NCBI GenBank assembly: GCA_907163375.1
Contig: CAJQUW010002133.1
Coordinates: 62,001 to 126,000 of the forward strand
Reading direction: 5' to 3'
Length of the DNA stretch: 64,000 nucleotides
DNA from: Prostheceraeus crozeri
Lineage: Eukaryota > Platyhelminthes > Polycladida > Euryleptidae
The position numbers were made by a program, and so were the translations under genes. Shown piece by piece: positions 23,783 to 32,890 of this stretch. Each line of letters begins with the position of its first letter. Positions within the stretch are counted from its first letter, which is position 1. The notes under the pieces are model-generated. The model was not told the DNA's origin. It was given only the letters and a program-made list of their open reading frames with translations, and ran no database searches.

Positions 23783-24043
23783 AGTAGCCAATTCTAGCCC
23801 CTTTCCGCAGCATTTGCACGAGAGGTCATGACCTGCTCCATTCATCGGAGCACACGCCCACGCATCAGAACACGGGTAGCGAAGAAGACAGGAAACGGAG
23901 CACACGCCCACGCATCAGAGCACGCATCGGCGCACTTGGGGGTAGAGCACGGAGCACCAATCGGAGCACGCGGCGCCGAGCACGTGTGATGAGTGACCGC
24001 AGGGTATATAAGGAAAGACGCTGTCAGAGAAATTCATTCTCAT
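23783..24043. repeat. Polinton left TIR with GAGCAC repeats and a promoter
   Basis: 261 bp matching the reverse complement of 48377-48637. Inside are two near-identical copies of CGGAGCACACGCCCACGCATCAG and further GAGCAC cores, then GGGTATATAAGG at 24002-24013. The TIR thus carries the promoter of the first gene at each end of the element. Confidence 0.95.
24002..24013 (+). promoter_or_regulatory. TATA box for the PolB gene
   Basis: GGGTATATAAGG, 37 nt before the PolB ATG. The same 11-12-mer serves the right-end gene (48407-48418) and the exonuclease gene (46325-46335), both on the minus strand. Confidence 0.8.
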
Positions 24044-24050
24044 TCTAACC

Positions 24051-27000
24051 ATGCAGTACACGTGTGAATTCTGCTGTCAGTCCTTCTCTCGCTTTCAAGA
24101 CTGTATTGCTCATGGAGCAGCGGAGACGGGTCGCAACTATTGTTGGACATGCTGTAAATGGTATGGAGACGAGCACGATTGCCGCGCGTTTAATTATGGT
24201 GATGACAATGACTTGCTGTGTTTGGATTGCGACGGAAGTTTCGACGTAGAGGCGTACCATAAGCATGCGTGTGTGGGATTGTGTCGCTACTGCGATACAG
24301 CGGTGAATGCTGAAGCGGAAGGATGGGATGAACATTTGTGTCCCTACCTGTTTGAGTTCATGCAAGAGGGTGGTGCAGCTGTGGAAGAAGAACGGATCAT
24401 GGACGGTCGCGGATATAATTATCGATTTACCCCTCATCAAGCCACGAATGAATGGAAGGTATATTTAAATTCAATGTATGCGGACTTGTATCGTGTCATT
24501 GTGCAACAACACCCCCACGAGGATGTGAAAGTGTTTGTGAGTATGAGACTCAGGTTTGCCAAGATGGATATGTCGACGGGCGAAGAGGAAGTGAGAGACA
24601 TCACCACACCCTCATACATTCACGAAGGTGTCCAAGCACGTAAGTTTGATACATGGTTCCGTGACATGGTGTCAAAGTTTGAAGAATTTATTGAAGACTA
24701 TCGAGAAGACGGATCAGGATTTGCGGTGAAGGAAGTGTTGGAGTTACTAGTTCAAACAAGTTCCTTCCCTAATTTTCGCATGGGCGCACCGATTCCTATT
24801 CACCGAGATATCAAGCTCTGCAAAGGTATATGTGTGTTTCGGCGCAACACGTATACATCGCATTGTTTTCAAGACAGTGTCCTCTATGCACTGGCCTACC
24901 AAGACAATCGCATTCCTCGACGTGCTGATTCCCGCGCCAAGACATCCTATAACACGTATCTGAATGAGCTTCCTGCAGTGCGCAAGTTGAATTTGAACCA
25001 ATATTATCATCTAGACTTTTCCATGATGACGTCAGAGGGGTTGATGAATACACGGGATATTGAAGAGTTCGAAAAGAAGAACAATGTCATTCTTCGTATC
25101 CACGTACATGACAGTAAAGGATTTGTGGGCCAATTATACCCGGTCCGTCAAGCTGTGAAGGAGAACACACGCATCGTTCATCTGGTGATGGTGACACGGT
25201 ACGATATGGAGGATCAGTCTGGACATTTTCTTCCCGTGACGGATTTTCAGAAATGTGCTCGCATGTGGTATCGGAACATGAGCCAAACGCAAGTGAAACG
25301 ATATGAAACATGCGAGTTATGTAGCTTACGATTTATTTTCTACGAGAAGGGGATGAAGTATGGAAAGACAAAGGATATGGCGCACAAAGAACGTGTGGAA
25401 CATCAAGCCAAATGCGATGGAGGATTTTTTCAGATGGAATCAACCCCGGAAGATACGAAACCGCACGAATTTATCGACCACGCGAAAACCACTCAACCCC
25501 TCGCTGTGATGTATGCGGACGTTGAGAGTATGATTGATTCCGTGTCCAAGAAGCATACGGAAGCGTATGTGGGATCCTATGTGGTGTGGCATCCGGCGCT
25601 GGACAAGAAAGAATCGGTGGTGATCCATAAGGTGAACGAGTGCATTCCTGCCTTTATTACACACATCAGACAGGTGGTCTGGTCGATGTTTGATCACATG
25701 AAAGCGACAAACCGTAACATGACGCTGACGGAGGATGATCTGCGGGACTATGAACAGACAGCTCAATGTAACATGTGTGGATGTGATGTAAAACCCCAGA
25801 AGCAAGGTGAAAAGAATGGGCCTACGACCAAGGTGCGAGACCACGATCATATCACGGGCAAATATCTGCAAACCCTGTGCAATGCATGTAACCTACGACG
25901 ACGTCAATCCCGGAACACATTAAACATCTTGTTTCACAATTGGAAGGGATATGACAGTCACCAGGTGATTGTACAAGGGTTTACCAAGTTGGATCACAAG
26001 TATAAGATCGAGCCCCTTTATGTGTCAGGAGACAAGACGTTGGGAGTGACCATCGTTCTTCCCATGCCATCCAATACCCTATATAAAATCCGATTCATCG
26101 ATTCATGTCAGTTTTTGAAAGACTCTCTAAACAATTTGTCAACGACCATCATTGACTTTCCTCACTCAAATCACATATTGAGCAACGTCTATCCGAATTG
26201 CGATCACACATCTATTCGGAAAAGATATTTTCCCTATACATATTTTGACTGCTGGGATCGTATCCACGAGACTCAATTGCCTCCGAAGGAAGCATTTTAT
26301 AATGATTTGAGTGAGAAGGAGTTGGAAGAGGATGAGTATGCTGTGGCACAAAAGGCGTGGACAGAGACGGGGTGCAGCACGTTTGAAGATTATATCCACT
26401 ATTATTTGACAGTGGATGTAGCCTTGCTCGCAGACATCTTCGAACACTTTCGAAATGAAATACGCGACGTGTCTGGATTGGACCCCATCCACTATTTCGG
26501 CACACCTGGCTTGACCTATTCATTTTTCTTTAAAAAGACACAGGTCAAGTTGGAGAAATTGCATGACGTGGATATGTACCGCGTGTTTGAAGCAGGGATT
26601 CGTGGAGGGATGACATTTGTGAATCAGCACCGCGCGCAAGCAGAAGAAGGTACTCACCTGTTTTATATCGATGCGAACAATTTATACGGTGCGGCCATGA
26701 TAGGACCTTTGCCGAAGGATTGTTTTGCCTCGGTACGACCGGAGGTCTTGGTGGACATCAACGACGAATGGGTGAGACGATACAATGTCAATGGCACCAC
26801 GGGTCATGTACTGTGCGTCGATTTGGAATATCCCCCACACGTCCAAGATGCCACGGAAAATTTACCACTGGCTCCTTACCGCGGGACGGCGAAATGGGAG
26901 GACATGTCTCCCTATATGCATGAACTATGGCAAGAGTTGGACGGGAACCGACCCTTTCACTCAGCCAACAAGTTAATGATGACGCACGAAAATCGCAAAG

Positions 27001-28232
27001 AGTATGTAGTACATATCGCCGCTCTCAAGTATTATGTGAAGAAGGGCTTACATATCACCAAGGTTCATTACGGGATCTCCTTCAACCAAGAACCGTATAT
27101 TCGCCCCTATGTTCAATACCATACGCAAGAACGCGCCAAGGCAACCACAAAAATGCGCCGCAATCTCCACAAGTTGATGGTGAACGCACTGTACGGCAAG
27201 ACGATGGAGAATGTGCGGAAATATGAGAAGCACTATTTTGTTCGATCACCGAATCCATTTAGCAAATGGACATGTCATCCCTATTGCCAATCCTTCTTCA
27301 ACATCAGCGACAAAGCCGTGGTGGTGAATGTGCGCAAGACCAAGGTAGACTTGAACAAACCCATTTATATCGGGCAATGCATCCTGGACAACAGCAAGAT
27401 TATTATGTACAAGCTGTTTGACCAGTGGAAAGCCAACAAGACGTGCACCTCAGTGGAACTCATTGGTGGGGACACAGACTCCTTCTTCCTCAAAGTCCGC
27501 AGCCGGTATACACGCGAAGAAGTGCTGCGTTCGTTTGACAACATCCCCAATTTTATTGATACGGAGGCGAAAGGTGTTCTCGATACCTCAAATTACCCCG
27601 TGAGTCATCCAGAGAGACGTACCGAGAATGCAAATCGTTTGGGATGTTTCAAGGACGAGTGTGTGGGGGATAGGGTGAAGGAGTTTGTATGTTTGAGTGC
27701 CAAGATGTACTCTTACATTGTCCTCAAAGGCAATGAGGAAGAAATCCACGACTGTCGCATGAAAGGAGTGTGTCAAGCAAAGAAGCGACAAGTGAAACAT
27801 CAGAATTATGTGGACGCATTTGAAAAACATTCAGTTACCACAGTGTCACAAACCCTCCTCCAATCCCAACACCACGTGATGAGAACGGTGACGCAAGTGA
27901 AGAAGGCCTTAAGTATCTGGGAGGACAAGCGGTGTTGGTATTTACCCAATCAGAGCCTTCCCTACGGTAACCATCGCCTATATGAAGAAGGGTATCTACA
28001 CCCCGCTCTCAAAAATGTCAAGGATCTGCAACCGCATGGTGGAGCTCAGAGCATCCTCCGCAATACCACTGCAGACATTGTTACCGCAACTCCCTCTGGC
28101 CACCTACCGAGCATCACGCCCTTGTCGAGTCTATTGGAAATGGAACTCTTCGGTTGCTGTACAGATTTTTCCACGGGGGTGTATCCAAATTTTGGGCAAC
28201 CACTCTCTGGAAACCTACGATCGTATTTGTAA
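24051..28232 (+). CDS. polB: Polinton protein-primed-type DNA polymerase B
   Basis: Replicates the element. Residues 1-110 form a Cys/His module (CEFC, CWTCCKWY, CLDC, CVGLCRYC) that recurs in the gene at 47014. Around 270-290 is the CFQDSVLYAL segment usual in Polinton PolBs. An exonuclease motif YADVES lies near 488. A recombination-endonuclease-VII-like Cys/His cluster (CGCDV...RDHDH...CNACN) lies at about 574-635. The polymerase motifs are A, DANNLYG near 873; B, KLMVNALYGKT near 1040; and C, GDTDS near 1139. The conserved domain ends near residue 1312 (about 27985). The frame then runs on to 28232 and overlaps the next gene. The start is set by the TATA box in the TIR. Confidence 0.95.
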   Translation: MQYTCEFCCQSFSRFQDCIAHGAAETGRNYCWTCCKWYGDEHDCRAFNYGDDNDLLCLDCDGSFDVEAYHKHACVGLCRYCDTAVNAEAEGWDEHLCPYLFEFMQEGGAAVEEERIMDGRGYNYRFTPHQATNEWKVYLNSMYADLYRVIVQQHPHEDVKVFVSMRLRFAKMDMSTGEEEVRDITTPSYIHEGVQARKFDTWFRDMVSKFEEFIEDYREDGSGFAVKEVLELLVQTSSFPNFRMGAPIPIHRDIKLCKGICVFRRNTYTSHCFQDSVLYALAYQDNRIPRRADSRAKTSYNTYLNELPAVRKLNLNQYYHLDFSMMTSEGLMNTRDIEEFEKKNNVILRIHVHDSKGFVGQLYPVRQAVKENTRIVHLVMVTRYDMEDQSGHFLPVTDFQKCARMWYRNMSQTQVKRYETCELCSLRFIFYEKGMKYGKTKDMAHKERVEHQAKCDGGFFQMESTPEDTKPHEFIDHAKTTQPLAVMYADVESMIDSVSKKHTEAYVGSYVVWHPALDKKESVVIHKVNECIPAFITHIRQVVWSMFDHMKATNRNMTLTEDDLRDYEQTAQCNMCGCDVKPQKQGEKNGPTTKVRDHDHITGKYLQTLCNACNLRRRQSRNTLNILFHNWKGYDSHQVIVQGFTKLDHKYKIEPLYVSGDKTLGVTIVLPMPSNTLYKIRFIDSCQFLKDSLNNLSTTIIDFPHSNHILSNVYPNCDHTSIRKRYFPYTYFDCWDRIHETQLPPKEAFYNDLSEKELEEDEYAVAQKAWTETGCSTFEDYIHYYLTVDVALLADIFEHFRNEIRDVSGLDPIHYFGTPGLTYSFFFKKTQVKLEKLHDVDMYRVFEAGIRGGMTFVNQHRAQAEEGTHLFYIDANNLYGAAMIGPLPKDCFASVRPEVLVDINDEWVRRYNVNGTTGHVLCVDLEYPPHVQDATENLPLAPYRGTAKWEDMSPYMHELWQELDGNRPFHSANKLMMTHENRKEYVVHIAALKYYVKKGLHITKVHYGISFNQEPYIRPYVQYHTQERAKATTKMRRNLHKLMVNALYGKTMENVRKYEKHYFVRSPNPFSKWTCHPYCQSFFNISDKAVVVNVRKTKVDLNKPIYIGQCILDNSKIIMYKLFDQWKANKTCTSVELIGGDTDSFFLKVRSRYTREEVLRSFDNIPNFIDTEAKGVLDTSNYPVSHPERRTENANRLGCFKDECVGDRVKEFVCLSAKMYSYIVLKGNEEEIHDCRMKGVCQAKKRQVKHQNYVDAFEKHSVTTVSQTLLQSQHHVMRTVTQVKKALSIWEDKRCWYLPNQSLPYGNHRLYEEGYLHPALKNVKDLQPHGGAQSILRNTTADIVTATPSGHLPSITPLSSLLEMELFGCCTDFSTGVYPNFGQPLSGNLRSYL

Positions 28233-28557
28233 AGAGATGCGTGAATTACTCGCCCCCTACGGATTGGACGTGAGCGACCCAATCACAAAATCCTGCACCG
28301 TTCAATGTCAATGGAACTATACAAAAGACCGCATGCAAACCATTCAACAGTTACCATCGTCATCAGTGATTTCCAACGAGCGCGAGCTGTTTCCCGGAAC
28401 GTTAATACGCAAAGGTAATTTGCATTGTTCCTTCTTTTCCAACGGAAGTGTGATTGTGACGGGTGTTTTATCGATTGCAGAAGCGGAATCGTTGGTGGAA
28501 GACATTCTCAAATCCCTATTCGAAGGAGAGTCCCTCAATGAATCGGACAGCAACTAG
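27982..28557 (+). CDS. TBP-fold (TATA-binding-protein-like) protein
   Basis: Two half-repeats can be aligned by eye with TBP. In the first, residues about 38-92, PLATYRASR...SVAVQIFPRGCIQILG corresponds to the TBP segment ending in IFSSGKMVCTGA. In the second, about 103-177, SSSVISNERELFPGTLIRK and CSFFSNGSVIVTGVLS correspond to SSYEPELFPGLIYRM and IFVSGKVVLTGAK. TBP binds TATA boxes and recruits polymerase. A copy inside the element could serve its own TATA promoters. The first about 35 residues overlap the PolB frame, so the true start may be downstream. I know of giant-virus TBPs but do not recall TBP as a usual Polinton gene. Fold call by motif only. Confidence 0.65.
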   Translation: MKKGIYTPLSKMSRICNRMVELRASSAIPLQTLLPQLPLATYRASRPCRVYWKWNSSVAVQIFPRGCIQILGNHSLETYDRICKEMRELLAPYGLDVSDPITKSCTVQCQWNYTKDRMQTIQQLPSSSVISNERELFPGTLIRKGNLHCSFFSNGSVIVTGVLSIAEAESLVEDILKSLFEGESLNESDSN

Positions 28558-29032
28558 TATCCCAACGTCGTGGGTTGTCGCAAGAGACCTGGGATATTCA
28601 TTCAAAGCGATAGAAACGGTAACACATCTCAATGAAACGATCACTGCTGGTGAATTAGTGGATCGACTCATGGATCTTGATGAGCACGCTATGAATCACC
28701 ATTTGGAGCGTAGGTGGATAGAGGATGACTCCCTGCTACACTGCAATACAATGACATTGGCGCGATCTGGAGTGAAAACAGTGAGATTTGCAACGGATGT
28801 GTTAGATAACTCTTCCCATAAAAGTGACTTTAGAAAGAAATTAGAAGAAGAGACATTTCAATTATTATGTGAACGCAACTGTGTTAAATGTTTTAAACAG
28901 GAACGGTCCCTTCTCTTTTTACCATGTTCTCATAGTGTTATGCGTTCTACATGTTATAATGCCTTGGAAACGTTATCTTGTCCCCTTTGTGATCAAGACA
29001 TTGCTTCAACAGTGACTGTCTATCGTGCATGA
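28538..29032 (+). CDS. UBA-RING protein, IAP-tail-like E3 ubiquitin ligase
   Basis: The ATG at 28538 gives about 164 residues; it overlaps the end of the TBP-like gene by 20 bp. A UBA-like stretch (VVARDLGYSFKAIETVT...AGELVDRLMDL) is followed by a C-terminal RING (CERNCVKCFKQERSLLFLPCSHSVMRSTC...CPLCDQDI) with the spacing of the C3HC4 RING at the end of inhibitor-of-apoptosis proteins, and a short hydrophobic tail like theirs. No BIR domain is present. IAP RINGs transfer ubiquitin and dimerise through the tail. A role in blocking host cell death or degrading host defence proteins is inference. Probably captured from an animal host. Confidence 0.75.
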   Translation: MNRTATSIPTSWVVARDLGYSFKAIETVTHLNETITAGELVDRLMDLDEHAMNHHLERRWIEDDSLLHCNTMTLARSGVKTVRFATDVLDNSSHKSDFRKKLEEETFQLLCERNCVKCFKQERSLLFLPCSHSVMRSTCYNALETLSCPLCDQDIASTVTVYRA

Positions 29033-29035
29033 TGT

Positions 29036-29165
29036 ATGGAAAAACTCTGTGTACAGTGTATAGTGTACTATCACAAGTGACTGTACCTTGTACAAAACCT
29101 TGTAGTATTACCCTCTGTCTGAAATAAAAATACAATCATTGACATGATTCATTTCTTTATTGACT
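29036..29165. terminator. Convergent polyadenylation signals
   Basis: A plus-strand AATAAA near 29122 follows the UBA-RING gene. A minus-strand AATAAA (TTTATT near 29156) lies at the end of the protease gene. The two transcription units meet here. Confidence 0.65.
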
Positions 29166-29781
29166 TCAAAACATGGGATAATGTAGAATACAAATAGGAA
29201 TAGACAATTTTATCATTGAAGGACAAGTAGGTTTGAATGAGTTCTTGATCTTTCTCGTAAGCATCCAATGTTCGAAAGAAGGTCAGTGTTTTTTCCATAG
29301 ACGTGTTAAAAGGGCGTTGGTTTAAAAAGTAAATACAGTAAGCACCACAATAGGCTTTAGGGCCTTGTATACGCAGAGGGCGACGATAGTTTAGAGGATA
29401 AGGTGTTGTCGATAACCATTCGGTCACATGCGGATAGTGAGATGGAGTGAGTCCATAAGAGTCAAAGAATTCGCACACGCGTTGATCCGCATTTTGATAA
29501 AAGGCCAACCAATGCTTGCCAGGTTGATGAGAGCGATCACTATTGACAATAAGTGTCTTTGATTCCGGGGAATGAGCAGGAAGTAGATCAGCAGGAAACA
29601 CACCTTGGAAGGGAACGTAAGAAGATTGGAGGAGGCGATGAGCAAACGTTTGACAACTACACTGAATAGCACAGAGAAAATCATCTTCGCACATGCAGGC
29701 ATTGAGTAAATGTTTCTCTTGTAATTGATTCATACCCTGCATGATTCCTTCGATTTCCGTGTTGCTTAACCAGTCTCCCAT
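29149..29781 (-). CDS. Adenain-like cysteine protease
   Basis: Polinton PRO cleaves capsid precursors, as adenovirus protease does. His is in GKHWLAFY (about residue 90), the acidic residue in CEFFDSYG (about 109), Gln in IQGPKAYCG and the nucleophile Cys in YCGAYCIYF (about 145). The length of 210 fits the family. A YTARGT-type motif at 29899-29905 lies 29 nt before an ATG at 29869, so translation may begin upstream of the frame given here. Next to the capsid gene, as is usual. Confidence 0.9.
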   Translation of the reverse strand: MGDWLSNTEIEGIMQGMNQLQEKHLLNACMCEDDFLCAIQCSCQTFAHRLLQSSYVPFQGVFPADLLPAHSPESKTLIVNSDRSHQPGKHWLAFYQNADQRVCEFFDSYGLTPSHYPHVTEWLSTTPYPLNYRRPLRIQGPKAYCGAYCIYFLNQRPFNTSMEKTLTFFRTLDAYEKDQELIQTYLSFNDKIVYSYLYSTLSHVLKSIKK

Positions 29782-29900
29782 TCAGCCAACGCTGAGCTTT
29801 AATGAGACGGTGTTGATAAAGAGATGTCCAAGCGATAGGAGGAACGTGATTCTCGGGCTCCTTCACCATGACTTATGAGGATGTCCATGCGCGCCAACAC

Positions 29901-31268
29901 TTAAATAGCGGGAGGGATATAGGCACTGGAGATGACAGCATTCTCCGGTGTGACGGAGAATTGTTCGTCATGAATGACAAACATTAATAAATCCATATTT
30001 TGCCGGGTCGTATTCTCAAATTGCAACTCCAGTCCATATTGACGTGTATTGGTGGGTTGAACACTATCGATTTGTTTATCCAAGGTACAGTCAAAGGCGA
30101 TAAAGTAACAGTATTTGGTAAAACTCTCCAAATCAATACCACATGATTCATTCGTGTTATAGACTTGAATCGCACGATTGAATTGACTGTAGGCAATCAC
30201 GTCATCTTTGCAATTGATGGTGCCTCCTGTCATGATGGCTCCATTGGTGGTCATGGTGACTTGAGAGAGTCCATGCCTTTCAAAATAGAGTTTACGACTT
30301 CCTGGATCAAACCAAGAGTTACTGGGAACAACCGCGAAAAAGATGAGTTTAGGACTCAATAGAGCAGCCACATTGGAAAACGTCTTCTTTTGTACTCCAC
30401 TTTCAATCGTTTGTCGTTGGACGGTCATGCCATTGTAGCGATAATAAATGGCTTCTGTCTTGCGTCGATTCACAGTTTTCAATTGCAGTTCTGCATTCGG
30501 TGTGAGCATGGGCATATACAATTGGAAAGAGGTGATTTTGAACTTGTACTTTGTAGAGGTCGTCCCTGCAGCATGTGCCATATCATAAATGGCATATTCC
30601 GGTTTATTCAAGGTGAAAATGAGATCCAGTTGCATGCCTGGGGGCAGAGCAATCACTTGTTGGAACAAATTACATTTCAGGGGAAAGTCAAAGGTACGTT
30701 TAAATTTGTGGTCTGACCATTGTTTGAGAATGGCTTGATTGAGTGCATTCTCTTTATCTGTAAACTCTACCGCCTTAGTCTTTATCGTCTTACTCGCTGC
30801 ATCATACTCCGTGTCATACATCACTTGAGGAACAGTAAATCCTTGTGTGACCATGTTTGTATTCTTCACATCATTGGTATATTGTAAAAGATTGCTAAGG
30901 TAAGCTCTCAAATAATACAAGTCATTGCCTCCTTCAATGGTGCGTTCATTCAAGCGGATAGTAATGTCGGAAAAGAGGGAGTGGGCCGTATTGTTGATAA
31001 TAATTGCCTTGTCTGACAACTCACATGGCACGTCTGCTCCTTTAGCCGAATCATGTTTCATGAGTTGTACTTCCACGCGAAAATAGGCATTGCATACATC
31101 CATCCAATGAATGGCTAGTCGAGGGACCGTGAATTGAATGGTACCGGGATTTTCCAATCCATTGACTGGCGTCAGAACGCTCGTATGCTGAGAAGTACTC
31201 GAGACATCGACTTTATCACTCTGGAATACATCGTAACGCGCATCCAATAAGGCAGGGGTTTCCGCCAT
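29901..31268 (-). CDS. Major capsid protein (double jelly-roll type)
   Basis: 455 residues. The N-terminal half has the pattern of invertebrate Polinton capsid proteins: IHWMDVCNAYFRVEVQL, then AHSLFSDITIRLNERTI and YYLRAYLSNLLQYTNDVKN. The C-terminal part ends in a strand-rich block with YGLELQFE. Forms the hexon-like capsomers of the putative particle. A CTAAG motif (31296-31302, minus) lies 27 nt before the ATG, as for the other structural genes. Domain call rests on family pattern, not on a structure comparison. Confidence 0.85.
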   Translation of the reverse strand: MAETPALLDARYDVFQSDKVDVSSTSQHTSVLTPVNGLENPGTIQFTVPRLAIHWMDVCNAYFRVEVQLMKHDSAKGADVPCELSDKAIIINNTAHSLFSDITIRLNERTIEGGNDLYYLRAYLSNLLQYTNDVKNTNMVTQGFTVPQVMYDTEYDAASKTIKTKAVEFTDKENALNQAILKQWSDHKFKRTFDFPLKCNLFQQVIALPPGMQLDLIFTLNKPEYAIYDMAHAAGTTSTKYKFKITSFQLYMPMLTPNAELQLKTVNRRKTEAIYYRYNGMTVQRQTIESGVQKKTFSNVAALLSPKLIFFAVVPSNSWFDPGSRKLYFERHGLSQVTMTTNGAIMTGGTINCKDDVIAYSQFNRAIQVYNTNESCGIDLESFTKYCYFIAFDCTLDKQIDSVQPTNTRQYGLELQFENTTRQNMDLLMFVIHDEQFSVTPENAVISSAYIPPAI

Positions 31269-31304
31269 GCTTGATGGAACGGATGTCCTAAGATTGCTTA
31301 GTTC

Positions 31305-31928
31305 TTAAAAGAGCATGCGTTGTTTAGCACCTCCGCGATAACGCCCCATCAAACTTCCTTTTCCCCATTTCGTATGATGGGCAATGGCCACATGACCACG
31401 GCGACGTTTAGGAGCAGGTGCTTCCACCCGATCTCCTTCTTCATCCGTGAAGACGCGTTTCCGACTCACTTTATTTTGAATAGCTTCTACAACACGTTCG
31501 GGAGCAGTCTGTAAAGTGCGTTTGGCGAGTGCTTTCACACCCTTTTTGAGATGGTGAACTCCTTCTTGTGCGGTAGAGCTGACAGCATCCGTGACAGCTT
31601 GTTTCGCAGCATTGAGAAACTCTGTCGTACGTAACGATTTTCCCAACGTTTTCTGTACCGTATGTACAAGTCCCTTTTGCGAAGGTTTTCGTGATGCTTT
31701 TCGAGAGGGTTTTCGAGAGGGTTTTCGAGAGGGTTTTCTGGGAACACTCTCTTTGAGTGATTTGGGCAGACGGATGGATGGTTTCTTGACACCAGTGACA
31801 CGAGGTCTAATCATGCGTGTTTTCTGTCCAATCACTTTATTCCATCCACCACGTTGCATAAATGAACCTCTTCCAAACAATCGTCCAGAGGAATGTGGTC
31901 GGTGACGGATTAAAAAGAGATGCGTCAT
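31305..31928 (-). CDS. Basic virion core-like protein with KPSR repeats
   Basis: 207 residues, strongly basic. A run of KPSRKPSR-type repeats sits at about residues 68-85, an Ala-rich helical region follows (NAAKQAVTDAVSSTAQEG), then a basic stretch near 180 (KRRRG) that could be a nuclear signal. A late-type motif (31960-31966) lies 31 nt before the ATG. By position and composition it could be a DNA-binding core protein or a pVI-like protein; no firm family match. Confidence 0.6.
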   Translation of the reverse strand: MTHLFLIRHRPHSSGRLFGRGSFMQRGGWNKVIGQKTRMIRPRVTGVKKPSIRLPKSLKESVPRKPSRKPSRKPSRKASRKPSQKGLVHTVQKTLGKSLRTTEFLNAAKQAVTDAVSSTAQEGVHHLKKGVKALAKRTLQTAPERVVEAIQNKVSRKRVFTDEEGDRVEAPAPKRRRGHVAIAHHTKWGKGSLMGRYRGGAKQRMLF

Positions 31929-31957
31929 CGTGTCTTGATGTGCTTGGGAACAGACAA

Positions 31958-32866
31958 TTACTTAATTGCGCGACGTCGAAGATGCATTTTTACATAGGAC
32001 CGTCCGTCTGTCATAGGGATGGGATGACCGTCATCCGACATGAGTTTGATTTCAATATCTTGCACCTGTTGACTTTTCACAGGGAGATAGGTGACATTCT
32101 GGAATTCATGATGAATACTATCTCCATAATCTTTCCCCGTGTAGGGAATCACACACATACAGTTTGTTTTCATACCTCCTACATAATGATAGCCTACAAT
32201 ATTACAATACAGGAGAATATTGTAGGTGAAGGCATTCAAATTCAAAGGGGCAGTCGCTTGCTGTGAGGAAGTGAGTAAGTCTGTTTTAAACCCAAAAATG
32301 TCTTTGAGCAAAGGATGGAGTTTCATACTGTAGTGTGGGGGTACGACCACTGAGACAACATGAACATGAGGCGCCAATGTAGTGATAGAAAAGTGGAAAT
32401 TGTGTCCATGCTGTCGATTCTGATTCAAACACTGCATCAACGTCTTCTCCGAATAAATACCGCGTGGAATGTTGAAGCGTGTAAACATGCCTTGTTCTCC
32501 CTGTTTGCCTTGATTGCCTTGCTTGTCTTGTTTATCTTGTTTGTCTTGTTTGCCTTGTTCACCCTGTTTGCCTTGTTTGCCTTGCTCTCCTCGCGGTGAA
32601 TCCGTTTTGACAGGAAGGATAGAAGATGTAAAGACGGTCGAAATCGTCTCAGGATGATCCTTCAATGTCCCCACACTAAAGCTGACATCCACGGGTATTG
32701 TCTGAAGGGTATTGATGAAATTGACGACGGAGATACCGGCTTCCCATTGATCCCCATGGACTATGGGGATGGAAGGAACCAAGCGATTTTTGAAATGATT
32801 GGCTCTATTTTCAGGAAACAAATTGGGCTGAGCATTACTCAACAAGTGAATCGTTTCCTCATGCAT
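31958..32866 (-). CDS. Penton-type minor capsid protein with a collagen-like segment
   Basis: 302 residues. The N-terminus, HEETIHLLSNAQPNLF..ANHFKNRL...WEAGI, is the signature of Polinton penton/minor capsid proteins (LLSN, NHF, WEVGL). A segment of about 35 residues of Gly-x-Gln/Lys triplets near residue 85-120 (plus-strand 32500-32600) resembles collagen. The C-terminus (YNILLYCNIVG...EIKLMSDDGHPIPMTDGRSYVKMHLRR) matches that of the next gene. Likely a vertex protein, with the triplets perhaps forming a flexible spike. Confidence 0.75.
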   Translation of the reverse strand: MHEETIHLLSNAQPNLFPENRANHFKNRLVPSIPIVHGDQWEAGISVVNFINTLQTIPVDVSFSVGTLKDHPETISTVFTSSILPVKTDSPRGEQGKQGKQGEQGKQDKQDKQDKQGNQGKQGEQGMFTRFNIPRGIYSEKTLMQCLNQNRQHGHNFHFSITTLAPHVHVVSVVVPPHYSMKLHPLLKDIFGFKTDLLTSSQQATAPLNLNAFTYNILLYCNIVGYHYVGGMKTNCMCVIPYTGKDYGDSIHHEFQNVTYLPVKSQQVQDIEIKLMSDDGHPIPMTDGRSYVKMHLRRRAIK

Positions 32867-32890
32867 GGTTGAGTGTCACTCTGTCCATAA

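Noticed and set aside
29424-29702. Alternative 92-codon minus-strand frame in the protease region
   Set aside because: It is a shadow of the protease gene, which alone has the catalytic motif set.
32360-32599. Hydrophobic Leu/Phe-rich plus-strand frame (looks like a membrane protein)
   Set aside because: It is the antisense of the collagen-like triplets.
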